This document shows positions 10,636 through 19,503 of a stretch of DNA of 64,000 nucleotides, one piece after another. The stretch's first letter is position 1, and each line of letters opens with the position of its first letter. The notes beneath the pieces were generated by a model. The model saw only the letters and a program-made list of their open reading frames with translations. It was not told where the DNA came from and searched no databases. A program made the position numbers and the translations under genes. This DNA comes from Sphingomonas sp. YR710 (GTDB lineage: Bacteria; Pseudomonadota; Alphaproteobacteria; Sphingomonadales; Sphingomonadaceae). Location: contig NZ_FMZJ01000006.1 in the NCBI RefSeq assembly GCF_900101455.1, positions 186,001-250,000 of the forward strand, given 5' to 3'.

Positions 10636-10783
10636 GATCCTCCCCCGCCAGGGGGAGGTGGCGCCGAAGGCGACGGAGGGGGCGGATAATCGGCGCCCGC
10701 CGGCGCTTGCCCATGCTCTGCGGATCGCCGCCCGCCCCCTCCGTCAGCCTGCGGCTGACACCTCCCCCTGGCGGGGGAGGATC
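10636..10783. repeat. Intergenic inverted-repeat element
   Basis: The outer copies, GATCCTCCCCC-gcca-GGGGGAGG at 10636-10658 and its inverse at 10761-10783, enclose a second partly inverted block (GACGGAGGGGGCGG and CCGCCCCCTCCGTC). It sits between cpoB and tilS inside an otherwise co-directional run, so it could reduce read-through or form an mRNA-stabilising hairpin. Confidence 0.75.
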
Positions 10784-10858
10784 GGAAAGTGTCGGAAGAT
10801 ACCAAAGAATCAAAGTCCTGCGGCCGATCTTAGCGCCATGCCCCTTCAGGCGCCCTCC

Positions 10859-11827
10859 CTACTGGCACTTGGCTTCCGCCTTGCCCTGCGACACCAAGGC
10901 GGCGAGTGGCCCCGTCACCTTGTCCGGATATTTGGCCTGCAGCACCTCATAGGCCTGGCATGCCTTTTCAGGGAGCGGCGGCTTCAGTTTCATCAACGCC
11001 TGCGCCATGTAGACATAGCTCTGCGGTGCCCGCTCGCCGGCCTCGTCCTTGGTATTGTCGAACAGTTCGCGGATCGCCTCCTTATACTGGCCATTGTCCA
11101 GATAGGCGCGTCCGGCCAGGTTGCGAGCATAGCTCACATATTTGTGCTTCGGATATTTGGCGGCCATCGCGTGCAGCGCTGCAATCGCCTCGGGATATTT
11201 CTTCTGCGTCCACAGGTCATAGCCAACCATATAGGCGTCCTTGCCCGGATCAGCCGACGCCGGCGTAGCGGCGGCATCGGTCGGCGCGGGCGCCGCGGCG
11301 ACGGGCGCCGGTTTGCCGGGCGCGGCCTTGGGCGGTGCCGACTTCGGCGGAACCGGCACGCTCGCGCCGCCCGTTGTCCCCTTCGGCGCCGCCGGCACGA
11401 CATAAGGCAGGCTGGCTTCGGGGGCCGCTCCGGGGGCCGGCTTGCCTTCCAGCGCGTTGAGCCGGAACTCCGCGTCCCCCTTCATCTTTGCGAACTGATC
11501 CTCGAGCTTGCGAAGATTATAGCTGCTCTGTTCGACCTGGCCGGTGAGTTGCGCGAGCGACCGTTCCAGCGCATCGACCCGGCGAGAGAGATCGGCGACC
11601 GGTGACGAAGCCGGCATACCCACCGGCGCCGGTGGCGCCGCCTGCGGCTGGATTTCGGGTTCGAAATATTGTTGGGCACCGCCAGGGAACACCTTGCGCT
11701 GCACCGCGCGCATTTCCTTTTCCAACTTGCCCACTCGCCCCTCGATCGGCAGCACCGGATCCGCGGCCAGCAACGGGCCGCCGGCAACGCTGGATAGGAA
11801 CAGGATGGCGATGATCGCCTTCTTCAT
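10859..11827 (-). CDS. cpoB: Tol-Pal system protein CpoB (YbgF)
   Basis: 322 residues. A signal peptide (MKKAIIAILFLSSVAGGPLLA) is followed by coiled-coil segments (about 30-45 and 80-125), a Pro/Ala linker rich in PAPGAAPEA-like sequence, and a C-terminal TPR domain (YDLWTQKKYPEAIAALHAMA, then NGQYKEAIRELF and KACQAYEVLQAKYP). CpoB is periplasmic and coordinates outer-membrane constriction with peptidoglycan synthesis at division. Start supported by GAGGAA 9 bases upstream. tol/pal genes themselves are not in the window. Confidence 0.88.
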   Translation of the reverse strand: MKKAIIAILFLSSVAGGPLLAADPVLPIEGRVGKLEKEMRAVQRKVFPGGAQQYFEPEIQPQAAPPAPVGMPASSPVADLSRRVDALERSLAQLTGQVEQSSYNLRKLEDQFAKMKGDAEFRLNALEGKPAPGAAPEASLPYVVPAAPKGTTGGASVPVPPKSAPPKAAPGKPAPVAAAPAPTDAAATPASADPGKDAYMVGYDLWTQKKYPEAIAALHAMAAKYPKHKYVSYARNLAGRAYLDNGQYKEAIRELFDNTKDEAGERAPQSYVYMAQALMKLKPPLPEKACQAYEVLQAKYPDKVTGPLAALVSQGKAEAKCQ

Positions 11828-11895
11828 GCTGGCATTCCTCGAAAATTATGACGCTGGAACGGTAATCCGCTGCTACCGGCCGAAGATCAAGACGG

Positions 11896-12879
11896 CTAGG
11901 TTGTCGGAGTGTCCGGGCTAGTGACGGGCGCATCGGCGGCGGTATCGTCGGCAGCGCGGGAGCGCCGCACGCCCCGGTGCGGGCGCGACGGTGCGGTGGA
12001 GACCGGCTCGGCGGCAACCGCGGCGCCTGCCGCCGGGGATATCGCCGCCATTCCGTCACTGGTCGGCACCGGCGCAACGGAGCCCACCGGCGCGGTAGCG
12101 ATTGCGGTCAGCGCGTCGCGCTTCAGGCTGAAATTCTTGACCAGATGATCGGGCGCGCCGATCGGCGGCAAAGCCGTCGTCCCGATCATCACCTTGATCG
12201 ATTGCGGCCGCCCGGTCCGCAGCACCGGATCGCCGGCCGTGTCCGGCACGGGAAAGCTGTCGCCCGCCTTCATCACGCCCATGAACAGATTGGGGCCGTC
12301 GCGCTCCGAAATCCGAACCCAGGCATCCTCTACAGCGGTAACCGCGATCGGGCCGCTGGGCGCCGTCGACTGCGGCAGCGCGGCGGCGGGAGGCAGCACG
12401 GGCTTGCGTTTGACAGGCTGGGCGATCTCGGCCGGCGTATCGGCGGCCAATTTGGCCATATCGCTATTATCGCCCTCGAAGCGCAGCAGCAAATAGCCCA
12501 TCGTCAGCAGCACGGCCACGCCGAGCGCCACCATCGCAAGCATGCGCGAAGGCACGCGCGCCGGATCGGCCGGCTCATAGGCTTCCGGATCGAACAGGCT
12601 CTGCTGCTGCTCCCCGACTTCGCCCCGAAAGCGGTTCGAAAGCGCCTGCCCGTCGAGCCCCAGCATGTTACCATAGGCTTTTATGAAACCGGCCGCATAA
12701 GGCAGTGCCGGCAGGGACTCATGGTCACCGCGCTCGATCGCCTCGATATGGCGCACGGGAATGCGCGTGCGCGCGGCAATATCGACCGTCTCGAGCTTCT
12801 GCTCCAGGCGCACGGCCGCCAGTTCCTCTCCCACGCTGCGTGGGAACAGGCCCTGATCGTCCCTTCCGCCGTCGATCAT
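11896..12879 (-). CDS. rodZ: RodZ-like helix-turn-helix membrane protein
   Basis: 327 residues. An N-terminal HTH of the RodZ type (VGEELAAVRLEQKLETVDIA, then IPVRHIEAIERGD and LPALPYAAGFIKAYG; about 15-75), one membrane helix (about 111-133), a Pro-rich linker and a periplasmic domain (VEDAWVRISERDGPNLF, DUF4115 type, about 170-260). The tail is low-complexity Ala/Pro. RodZ links MreB filaments to the elongasome. Start has AAGGAG 8 bases upstream. Between ptsP and cpoB in a minus-strand run of envelope and housekeeping genes. Confidence 0.8.
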   Translation of the reverse strand: MIDGGRDDQGLFPRSVGEELAAVRLEQKLETVDIAARTRIPVRHIEAIERGDHESLPALPYAAGFIKAYGNMLGLDGQALSNRFRGEVGEQQQSLFDPEAYEPADPARVPSRMLAMVALGVAVLLTMGYLLLRFEGDNSDMAKLAADTPAEIAQPVKRKPVLPPAAALPQSTAPSGPIAVTAVEDAWVRISERDGPNLFMGVMKAGDSFPVPDTAGDPVLRTGRPQSIKVMIGTTALPPIGAPDHLVKNFSLKRDALTAIATAPVGSVAPVPTSDGMAAISPAAGAAVAAEPVSTAPSRPHRGVRRSRAADDTAADAPVTSPDTPTT

Positions 12880-13003
12880 TCGAGATCTCCTTCACGGCGT
12901 AGTCGCCGCTGCCATGTCACGTCGGCTTTGTCGAATTGACACGCACAAATGTCAAACCCGCAGCCTGGGTTAATTTTCTGGCGGGATGGACGGGCCGCGA
13001 AGC

Positions 13004-15283
13004 TTAGGCGATCACCACTTCGTTTTCGGTCGCCCAGGCCGCCAAATCCGATCGCAGCGACCGTACGGGACGTGCGAGCAAGGCGCCGATCTGCGCCCGC
13101 AGGACGCCCGCGTCGAGCGATCGGATCATCGCCTTCACCGGCCCGACCGCCGCCGGCGTAATCGACAAGCGGCCGATGCCGAGGCCGATCAGCGCCATCG
13201 CCTCCAATGTGCGTCCGCCCATTTCGCCGCATACGCCGACGGGCACGCTGGCTGCGTGCGATTCCCGCGTCACCCGCGCTATGAAACGCAGGATCGCCGG
13301 GCTCAACCAGTCATAGCGTTCGGCCAGCTTGGGATTGGCCCGGTCCGCCGCAAACAGGAATTGGGTGAGATCATTGGTGCCGATCGACAGGAAATCGAGT
13401 TTCGGCAGGATCATGTCGAGGCTTTCGGCCAGCGCCGGCACCTCGAGCATCGTCCCGTACCGCACGGCCGCCGGCGGCACCCGATTGCGGCCGTGCACCC
13501 ATTTGCGTTGCTCCTCGAACAAGGCGTGCGCCTCATCGAACTCCCACGGCTCCGACACCATCGGGAACATCACGTTGAGCGTTCGCCCCGATGCCGCCTC
13601 GATCAAAGCGCGGGCTTGCACCTTCATCAGCGCGGCCCGCTCCAGCGCCAGCCGGATCGCACGCCAGCCCAGCGCCGGATTTTCCTCGGTCGCGCCGTCG
13701 GCCTGGTTCATATAAGGCAGCGCCTTGTCGCCGCCGATATCGACCGTGCGGAAAATCACCGGTCGATCGCCCGCGGCCTCCAGCACTTCGCGATACAGGC
13801 GTTGCTGCCTCTCGCGCTGCGGAAAGGTCGCCGACACCAGAAACTGGAATTCGGTGCGGAACAGGCCGATGCCGTCGGCGCCCGTGACGTCGAGCGCCGC
13901 CATATCGTCGCGCAGGCCGGCGTTGATCATCAACTCGATCCGCTGCCCGTCCTTCGTCACCGCCGGCAGGTCGCGCATCGCCGCGAATTCGGCGCGCCGC
14001 TTCTGGCCAACGATCATGCGCGCGTCGAACGCCTCGTCCATCGTCGTCGTCGGCCGCACGATCAGCGATCCTTGCGTGCCGTCAAGCAGCAGCCAGTCGC
14101 CCTCGCCGATCGTCCGCCGCACGTCCTTGACCCGGCCGAGCACAGCGATCCCCATCGCCCGCGCGACGATCGTCACATGGGCGGTGAGCGACCCTTCCTC
14201 AAGCACGACACCCTTCAGCCGCCGTCGATCATATTCGAGCAATTCGGCAGGGCCGAGATTGCGCGCGATCAGGATCGAATCCTGCCGCAGCCCCAGCTGT
14301 GCCGCCGTCCCCAGCTGGCCTGAGACGATCCGCAACAGCCGGTTGGAGAGATCCTCCAGATCGTGCATCCGATCGGCCAGCAGCGGATCGGCGATCTCGC
14401 GCATCCGCATCCGCGTGCGCTGCTGAACTCGCTCGATCGCCGCCTCGGCCGTCAGGCCGCTGTCGATCGCCTCGTTGATGCGCCGGATCCAGCCCTCGTC
14501 ATAGGCGAACATCTTGTACATCGCGAGGACGTCCTGATGTTCGCCGGCGACGCCGAAGTCGGTTTCCTTCGTCATCCGCTCGATCTGGTCGCGCATCTTG
14601 GCGAAGGCGGAGATCAGCCGGTGTCGTTCGACGTCGGTATCTTCGGCGACGGTATGTTCGATCTCGATGCGCGGCTGATGATAGACGGCGCGGCCGCGCG
14701 CCATGCCTTCGACCAGCTTGAGGCCTTCCAGGCGCACCGGCCCGGTATCGCGCTGACTGCCAGAGCCGGGGCCACCCTCATCGATCAGGCCGGCACCCGC
14801 GATCAGCTCCGCCAGCACCATCGCCACGGTCTGCAGCGCTTCGATCTCGACATCGTCATAGCGCCGCTGATCGCTATGCTGCACAGCGAGAACGCCGACG
14901 GCCCGTTCGCGGCGCACGATCGGAACCCCGGCGAAGCTGTGAAACAGCTCCTCGCCGGTCTCTGGCTTATAGGCGAAATCGGGGTGGCTGGTGGCCTCGT
15001 CAAGATTGAGCGTCTCGACATTTTCGGCGATCGTCCCGACCAACCCTTCGCCCAGCGCCATCTTGGTGACGTGGACGGCGTCCTGCTTGAGCCCGCGTGT
15101 CGCGAACAGCTCTAATACACCATCGCGCAGCAAATAGATCGAGCAGACTTCGGTGTGCAGCGCCTCGCCGATGATCTGCACGACCTGGTTCAGCTTCGAC
15201 TGCGCAGCCGACCGCGATGCCATCACGTCGTGAAGGCGCGTCAATATTTCCCGTGCTGCGGATGTTGCGGTCGCTGGTGCCAT
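13004..15283 (-). CDS. ptsP: PEP-protein phosphotransferase PtsP (EI-Ntr) with GAF domain
   Basis: 759 residues. An N-terminal GAF domain (about 20-160; LLRDGVLELFATRG, FAYKPETGEELFHSF) is followed by Enzyme I domains: an N-domain ending at the phospho-His region SLTAHVTIVARAMGIAVLG, a PEP-utiliser barrel with GIGLFRTEFQFL and GWRAIRLAL, and the active Cys in VGVCGEMGG. EI-Ntr passes phosphate from PEP to NPr and EIIA-Ntr, a regulatory relay rather than sugar uptake; the GAF domain senses glutamine or 2-oxoglutarate in related bacteria. First gene of the minus-strand run. Confidence 0.95.
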   Translation of the reverse strand: MAPATATSAAREILTRLHDVMASRSAAQSKLNQVVQIIGEALHTEVCSIYLLRDGVLELFATRGLKQDAVHVTKMALGEGLVGTIAENVETLNLDEATSHPDFAYKPETGEELFHSFAGVPIVRRERAVGVLAVQHSDQRRYDDVEIEALQTVAMVLAELIAGAGLIDEGGPGSGSQRDTGPVRLEGLKLVEGMARGRAVYHQPRIEIEHTVAEDTDVERHRLISAFAKMRDQIERMTKETDFGVAGEHQDVLAMYKMFAYDEGWIRRINEAIDSGLTAEAAIERVQQRTRMRMREIADPLLADRMHDLEDLSNRLLRIVSGQLGTAAQLGLRQDSILIARNLGPAELLEYDRRRLKGVVLEEGSLTAHVTIVARAMGIAVLGRVKDVRRTIGEGDWLLLDGTQGSLIVRPTTTMDEAFDARMIVGQKRRAEFAAMRDLPAVTKDGQRIELMINAGLRDDMAALDVTGADGIGLFRTEFQFLVSATFPQRERQQRLYREVLEAAGDRPVIFRTVDIGGDKALPYMNQADGATEENPALGWRAIRLALERAALMKVQARALIEAASGRTLNVMFPMVSEPWEFDEAHALFEEQRKWVHGRNRVPPAAVRYGTMLEVPALAESLDMILPKLDFLSIGTNDLTQFLFAADRANPKLAERYDWLSPAILRFIARVTRESHAASVPVGVCGEMGGRTLEAMALIGLGIGRLSITPAAVGPVKAMIRSLDAGVLRAQIGALLARPVRSLRSDLAAWATENEVVIA

Positions 15284-15391
15284 GGCGTGGCGCTATCAGA
15301 AAGCGCGGACGGATTCCAATGCTGTCCCATCGGCAATGGTTGAATATGCGGGATTCCGGTTCATAGTCGGGCAATCATGGCTGGAGGAACG

Positions 15392-16675
15392 ATGGCACCT
15401 CGTCTCACTTTGTGCGTCGCGGCGATGCTGACGATAATCGGCACCGCCCCTGCGCACGCCGAAACCCTTTATGTTCGGGCCGGAAAGCTGATCGATACGC
15501 AAAAGGGGATGGTCCTCGTCGATCGCTTGATCCGCATCGACGACGACCGCGTGGCCTCGGTAACAGCCTATGCGCCGCCTCCGCCCGGCGCGGCGATCCT
15601 CGACTGGTCCGGCTATACGGTTCTGCCCGGCCTGATCGACATGCACACCCACCTCGCCGACTGGGGCCAGACGAACAACGTCGCCGAACCTTTGCTGCAC
15701 AGCCCGCAGGAAATGGCCTATGTCGCGCTGCGCAACGCGCGGATAACCTTGCGGGCCGGCTTTACCACCGTTCACGACGTCGGCTGTTTCCGCGCCTTCA
15801 CCGACGTCGCGCTGCGCGAAGCGATCAACCGCGGCGATATCGAGGGTCCGCGAATGAGCGTGGTCGGCGCCTATATCACGATTCCCGGCGGCGGCGGCGA
15901 AGTGACCGGCTTCGCGCCCGGCGTGAAGGTGCCCGATGATATGCGGGTCGGCGTGGTGACCGACGCCAACGACACGCGGCTCAAGGTCAATTACCTGTTC
16001 CAGCACGGCGTCGACTCGATCAAGCTGATCGCGACCGGCGCAGTCCTCGCCGAGGGCACCGAACCCGGCACCCAGGAACTCACCGACGACGAGATGCGCG
16101 CGGCCGTGATCGCTGCGAAGGCCAATGGCGGCTGGGTCACCGCCCATGCCCATGGCGCGCAGGGGATCAAGGCGGCGATCAATGCCGGCGTGCGATCGAT
16201 CGAGCATGCCTCGCTGATCGACGACGAGGGCCTCGCGCTGGCCAAGGCGAAGGGCGTGTTCCTCGACATGGACATCTATGATGGCGACTATATCGAGGCG
16301 GTCGGCACCAAGGAGGGCTGGCCCGCCGGTTACCTCCGCAAGAACCGCGAGACGACCGACGCCCAGCGCGAAGCTTTCCGCAAGGCGGTGAAGGCCGGCA
16401 TCAAGCTCGCTTTCGGCACCGATGCCGGCGTCTATCCGCACGGGGCGAATGCCCGGCAGTTCAAATATATGGTCCGCTACGGCATGACGCCGATGCAGGC
16501 GATCCAGGCCGCGACGACGGTATCGGCGGATCTGCTGGGCTGGTCGAAGCAGGTCGGTGCAATCGCGCCCGGCTATTATGCCGACATGGTCGCGGTGAAG
16601 ATCGATCCGCTAGCCGACGTGAGCGCTCTGGAGCATGTCGACCATGTGATGAAGGGCGGCGAGGTAGTGCGATAA
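15392..16675 (+). CDS. Secreted amidohydrolase (imidazolonepropionase-like / Xaa-Pro dipeptidase type)
   Basis: About 427 residues. A signal peptide (MAPRLTLCVAAMLTIIG...AHA) is followed by an amidohydrolase TIM barrel: metal site DMHTHLADWG, the Lys-containing strand SIKLIATGAV, His ligands in VTAHAHGAQG and SIEHASLID, and the catalytic Asp in LAFGTDAGVYPHG. The family hydrolyses cyclic amides or dipeptides in the periplasm; exact substrate unknown. Start at ATG 15392 is preferred because GGAGGA sits just upstream and it gives a clean signal peptide; ATG 15377 is the alternative. Confidence 0.88.
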   Translation: MAPRLTLCVAAMLTIIGTAPAHAETLYVRAGKLIDTQKGMVLVDRLIRIDDDRVASVTAYAPPPPGAAILDWSGYTVLPGLIDMHTHLADWGQTNNVAEPLLHSPQEMAYVALRNARITLRAGFTTVHDVGCFRAFTDVALREAINRGDIEGPRMSVVGAYITIPGGGGEVTGFAPGVKVPDDMRVGVVTDANDTRLKVNYLFQHGVDSIKLIATGAVLAEGTEPGTQELTDDEMRAAVIAAKANGGWVTAHAHGAQGIKAAINAGVRSIEHASLIDDEGLALAKAKGVFLDMDIYDGDYIEAVGTKEGWPAGYLRKNRETTDAQREAFRKAVKAGIKLAFGTDAGVYPHGANARQFKYMVRYGMTPMQAIQAATTVSADLLGWSKQVGAIAPGYYADMVAVKIDPLADVSALEHVDHVMKGGEVVR

Positions 16676-16686
16676 TCTCTTCTACT

Positions 16687-17141
16687 CCCCTCCCTGCTTG
16701 CAGGGAGGGGCTGGGGGTGGGTGGCGAGCGCCAGCGAGCCTGCTACGTTTGAGGACTATGAAAAGAGTCCCGGATCACATGACTGCCAACGCCCGCGCAC
16801 TACGGAATAGTGCGACCGACGTTGAGCGCGCGATCTGGCACCGACTTTCCTGCTACCGCCCACGATTCACGCGGCAATTCGTGATCGGTCCATACATCGT
16901 GGATATTGCCTGTCGGCAAGCGAAGCTCGCGATCGAATTCGACGGGAGCCAGCATCTGGCGCGATCCGAGCAAGACGAGAAGCGCACTCGTTACTTGACA
17001 GGCTTGGGTTGGAAAGTCGTCCGCTATTGGAATTCGACCGTCATCGACAATCCGGACGGCGTCGCGGAAGACATACTCTCGCACGCCGCCGAGTGCCTCG
17101 GCGGCACCCACCCCCTACCCCTCCCTGCAAGCAGGGAGGGG
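16687..17141. mobile_element. Inverted-repeat element carrying a DUF559 gene
   Basis: The ends are 36-base inverted repeats (16687-16722 and 17106-17141) that match at 34 of 36 positions. Each end has an internal palindrome, CCCCTCCCTGC-tt-GCAGGGAGGGG, followed by a GGGGGTGGGT block. The 455-bp unit contains essentially one gene, the DUF559 ORF. No target-site duplication is obvious. Its boundaries lie close to the amidohydrolase stop on one side and inside the gap before the convergent nitronate monooxygenase on the other. Confidence 0.6.
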
Positions 17142-17204
17142 CGTAGAAAACGACCTACCGCCGCTCCAGCGCCTCGGCCGCTTCCGCCAACAGCGTCGCG
17201 ATGA
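16758..17204 (+). CDS. DUF559 (Vsr-like endonuclease fold) protein
   Basis: 148 residues from ATG 16758. The core fits DUF559: LRNSATDVERAIWHRL, RFTRQFVIGPYIVDIAC, then LAIEFDGSQH and LGWKVVRYWNSTV; the D...E-x-D residues are those expected of a PD-(D/E)xK/Vsr-type nuclease. The C-terminal 35 residues are encoded by the right terminal repeat and beyond (PLPLPASREGRRKRP), and the ORF runs 50 bases into the convergent 17155-18168 gene, so the true tail is uncertain. The left terminal repeat lies immediately upstream. Biological role unknown. Confidence 0.75.
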   Translation: MKRVPDHMTANARALRNSATDVERAIWHRLSCYRPRFTRQFVIGPYIVDIACRQAKLAIEFDGSQHLARSEQDEKRTRYLTGLGWKVVRYWNSTVIDNPDGVAEDILSHAAECLGGTHPLPLPASREGRRKRPTAAPAPRPLPPTASR

Positions 17205-18168
17205 TATCGGCGACCGGCTCTTCCTTGGTCACCATGCCGACCGACTGGCCGGCCATCACCGAACCATGCTCGACGTCGCCATCGATCACCGCGCGGCGCA
17301 GCGCGCCTGCCCAATAATGTTCGATCTGGAGCTGGGCCTCGCCCATCTCGATCCTGCCCTCGTCGAGCGCCTGCGCCACTTCGCGCTGCTTTGCTGCAAA
17401 CAATTCGCTTGCAGCATTTTTGAGCGCCCGCACCGGAATCACCGGCAAACGCGGATCGATCTGAACGCTGGCGATCGCATCGCGCGCCGAAGCGCGGATG
17501 AAGGCCTTCTTGAAATTCGGATGCGCGATCGATTCGCGAGCGATCGCGAAGCGCGTGCCGAGCTGGACGCCGGCCGCCCCCATCTCAAGATAAGCGGCGA
17601 TCGCCTCGCCGCGGCCGATGCCGCCGGCCACGAACACCGGAACCTGCTCGGCGATCGTCGGCAGCATTTCCTGCGCGAGCACCGAGGTCGAGACCGGGCC
17701 GATATGGCCGCCGGCCTCCATGCCCTCGATCACCAGCGCATCGACACCCGAGCGGATCAGCTTTTTCGCCAGCGCCAGCGCGGGCGCGAAACAGACGACC
17801 CTCGCCCCGCTCGCCTTGATCTTGTCGATCGCGCCACCCGGGGGCAGGCCGCCCGCGAGCACGACATGGCTCACCTGATGCTGCGCACAAATATCGATCA
17901 AAGCCATCAGATCGGGGTGCATCGTGATCAGATTGACCCCGAACGGCTTCGTGGCCAGCGCCTTCGTACCCGCAATCTCGGCGTCCAGCAGAGCCGGCGT
18001 CATCGCGCCGCACGCGATCACGCCGAAGCCGCCCGCGTTCGACATCGCCGATACCAGATGCCGTTCGGACACCCAGCTCATCGCGCCGGCAAGGATCGCA
18101 TAGTCGCTGCCGAAGAATTCGGCGCCGCGCGCCATCAGGCGCGTCAGACGGTCCGTGCCAACGCTCAC
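17155..18168 (-). CDS. Nitronate monooxygenase family (2-nitropropane dioxygenase-like)
   Basis: 337 residues, an FMN-dependent TIM barrel. Landmarks are AILAGAMSWVSERHLVSAMSN near the N terminus, GVNLITMHP, VVLAGGLPP, the EGMEAGGHIG segment (catalytic His region) and FVAGGIGRGEAIAAYLEMGA, GVQLGTRF for flavin phosphate binding. It starts in a 4-base overlap with lysC, so the two are translationally coupled, although no metabolic link with aspartate kinase is obvious. It may oxidise nitronates or be one of the many family members of unknown substrate. Confidence 0.85.
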   Translation of the reverse strand: MSVGTDRLTRLMARGAEFFGSDYAILAGAMSWVSERHLVSAMSNAGGFGVIACGAMTPALLDAEIAGTKALATKPFGVNLITMHPDLMALIDICAQHQVSHVVLAGGLPPGGAIDKIKASGARVVCFAPALALAKKLIRSGVDALVIEGMEAGGHIGPVSTSVLAQEMLPTIAEQVPVFVAGGIGRGEAIAAYLEMGAAGVQLGTRFAIARESIAHPNFKKAFIRASARDAIASVQIDPRLPVIPVRALKNAASELFAAKQREVAQALDEGRIEMGEAQLQIEHYWAGALRRAVIDGDVEHGSVMAGQSVGMVTKEEPVADIIATLLAEAAEALERR

Positions 18169-19421
18169 GCAGCGTCTTCGGCATCGAGGCCGTAGGCGGT
18201 GTGCAGCACGCGCACCGCCAGCTCGGTATAATCCTCGTGGATCAGCACCGACACCTTGATCTCCGACGTGGTGATCGCCAGCACATTGATGCCCCGCGCC
18301 GCCAGTGCCTCGAACATCTTGGCGGCGACACCGGCATGACTGCGCATGCCCACGCCGACTACCGAGATCTTGGCGACATTCGCGTCATGCACCAGCTTCT
18401 GATAGCCGATCTTTTCGCGCGCATTTTCGAGCACGTCGAGCGTGCGAGCCAGTTCGGCCGACGGCACGGTGAAGGTCACGTCGGTCGATCCGGTATCGTG
18501 CGCAACGTTCTGCACGATCATGTCGACATTGATATTGGCATCGGCCAGCGGCGAGAAGATCGATGCGACCGCACCGGGGCGGTCGGGCACCGCCGTCAGC
18601 GTGACCTTGGTCTCGTTCTTGTCATAGGCGATGCCCGTGATCAGTTGCCGTTCCATTGCACTTCCTTCGATCTCGTCTTCGCCGACGATCATGGTTCCGG
18701 GGGTGGGGTTGTCGGTGGGCGCGTCGAACGAGGACAGCACCTGCACGCGGACCTTTTCCTTCATGGCCAGTCCGACCGACCGCGTCTGGAGCACCTTCGC
18801 GCCGACCGACGCCAGCTCCAGCATTTCCTCATAGGTCACCTTGGCGAGCTTGCGCGCCTTGGGGACGATGCGCGGATCGGTGGTATAGACGCCGTCGACA
18901 TCGGTATAGATGTCGCAGCGATCGGCCTTCATCGCCGCCGCCACCGCCACCGCCGACGTATCCGATCCACCGCGGCCCAGCGTGGTGATGCGCTCATCCT
19001 CGGTCAGGCCCTGGAAACCGGGGATCACGGCCACCTCGCCGGCAGCCATTGCCGCCGCGATCGCCGTCGTATCGATATCCTCGATGCGCGCGCTGGCATG
19101 CGCATCCGACGTCCGGATCGGCAATTGCCAGCCGAGCCAGCTGCGCGCGCGCACGCCCATCGCCTGCAGGGTGATCGCCAGCAGGCCGCTGGTCACCTGC
19201 TCGCCGCTGGCGACGACGACGTCATATTCGCGCGGATCGTAGAGCGGTGACGCCTCACGGCAGAAGTTGACCAGCCGATCGGTCTCGCCCGACATGGCCG
19301 AGACGACGACCGCCACCTCGTTGCCGAGCCCGACCTCATGTTTCACGCGCGCCGCCACGTTGCGAATCCTGTCGATCCCCGCCATCGAGGTGCCACCGAA
19401 TTTCATAACGATACGAGCCAT
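18165..19421 (-). CDS. lysC: Aspartate kinase
   Basis: 418 residues from ATG 19421, chosen because MARIVMKFGGTSM is the standard N terminus. The kinase domain shows KFGGTSM and the nucleotide region GRGGSDTSAVAVAAAMKAD; two C-terminal ACT domains follow (VTLTAVPDRPGAVASIF and ISVVGVGMRSHAGVAAKMF), which mediate feedback by lysine and/or threonine. It commits aspartate to lysine, threonine and methionine. Divergent from ubiG with an 82-base gap. The open frame beyond 19421 overlaps that promoter region and is rejected. Confidence 0.95.
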   Translation of the reverse strand: MARIVMKFGGTSMAGIDRIRNVAARVKHEVGLGNEVAVVVSAMSGETDRLVNFCREASPLYDPREYDVVVASGEQVTSGLLAITLQAMGVRARSWLGWQLPIRTSDAHASARIEDIDTTAIAAAMAAGEVAVIPGFQGLTEDERITTLGRGGSDTSAVAVAAAMKADRCDIYTDVDGVYTTDPRIVPKARKLAKVTYEEMLELASVGAKVLQTRSVGLAMKEKVRVQVLSSFDAPTDNPTPGTMIVGEDEIEGSAMERQLITGIAYDKNETKVTLTAVPDRPGAVASIFSPLADANINVDMIVQNVAHDTGSTDVTFTVPSAELARTLDVLENAREKIGYQKLVHDANVAKISVVGVGMRSHAGVAAKMFEALAARGINVLAITTSEIKVSVLIHEDYTELAVRVLHTAYGLDAEDAA

Positions 19422-19503
19422 GAAGCAATCACGTCCAATAAAGGCAATGCGCCGGGAAAAGCCCTTGGGGTCAAGGGCGCGGCCCTGATAAAGAGGGGGG
19501 ATC

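Noticed and set aside
10636-10783. CRISPR-like repeats
   Set aside because: The repeats are single inverted pairs with unrelated spacing, not a regular array of direct repeats with spacers; no cas genes.
18201-19250. 349-codon plus-strand frame inside lysC
   Set aside because: Antisense to aspartate kinase with both ACT domains intact; composition is His/Arg-rich, as expected for a shadow frame.
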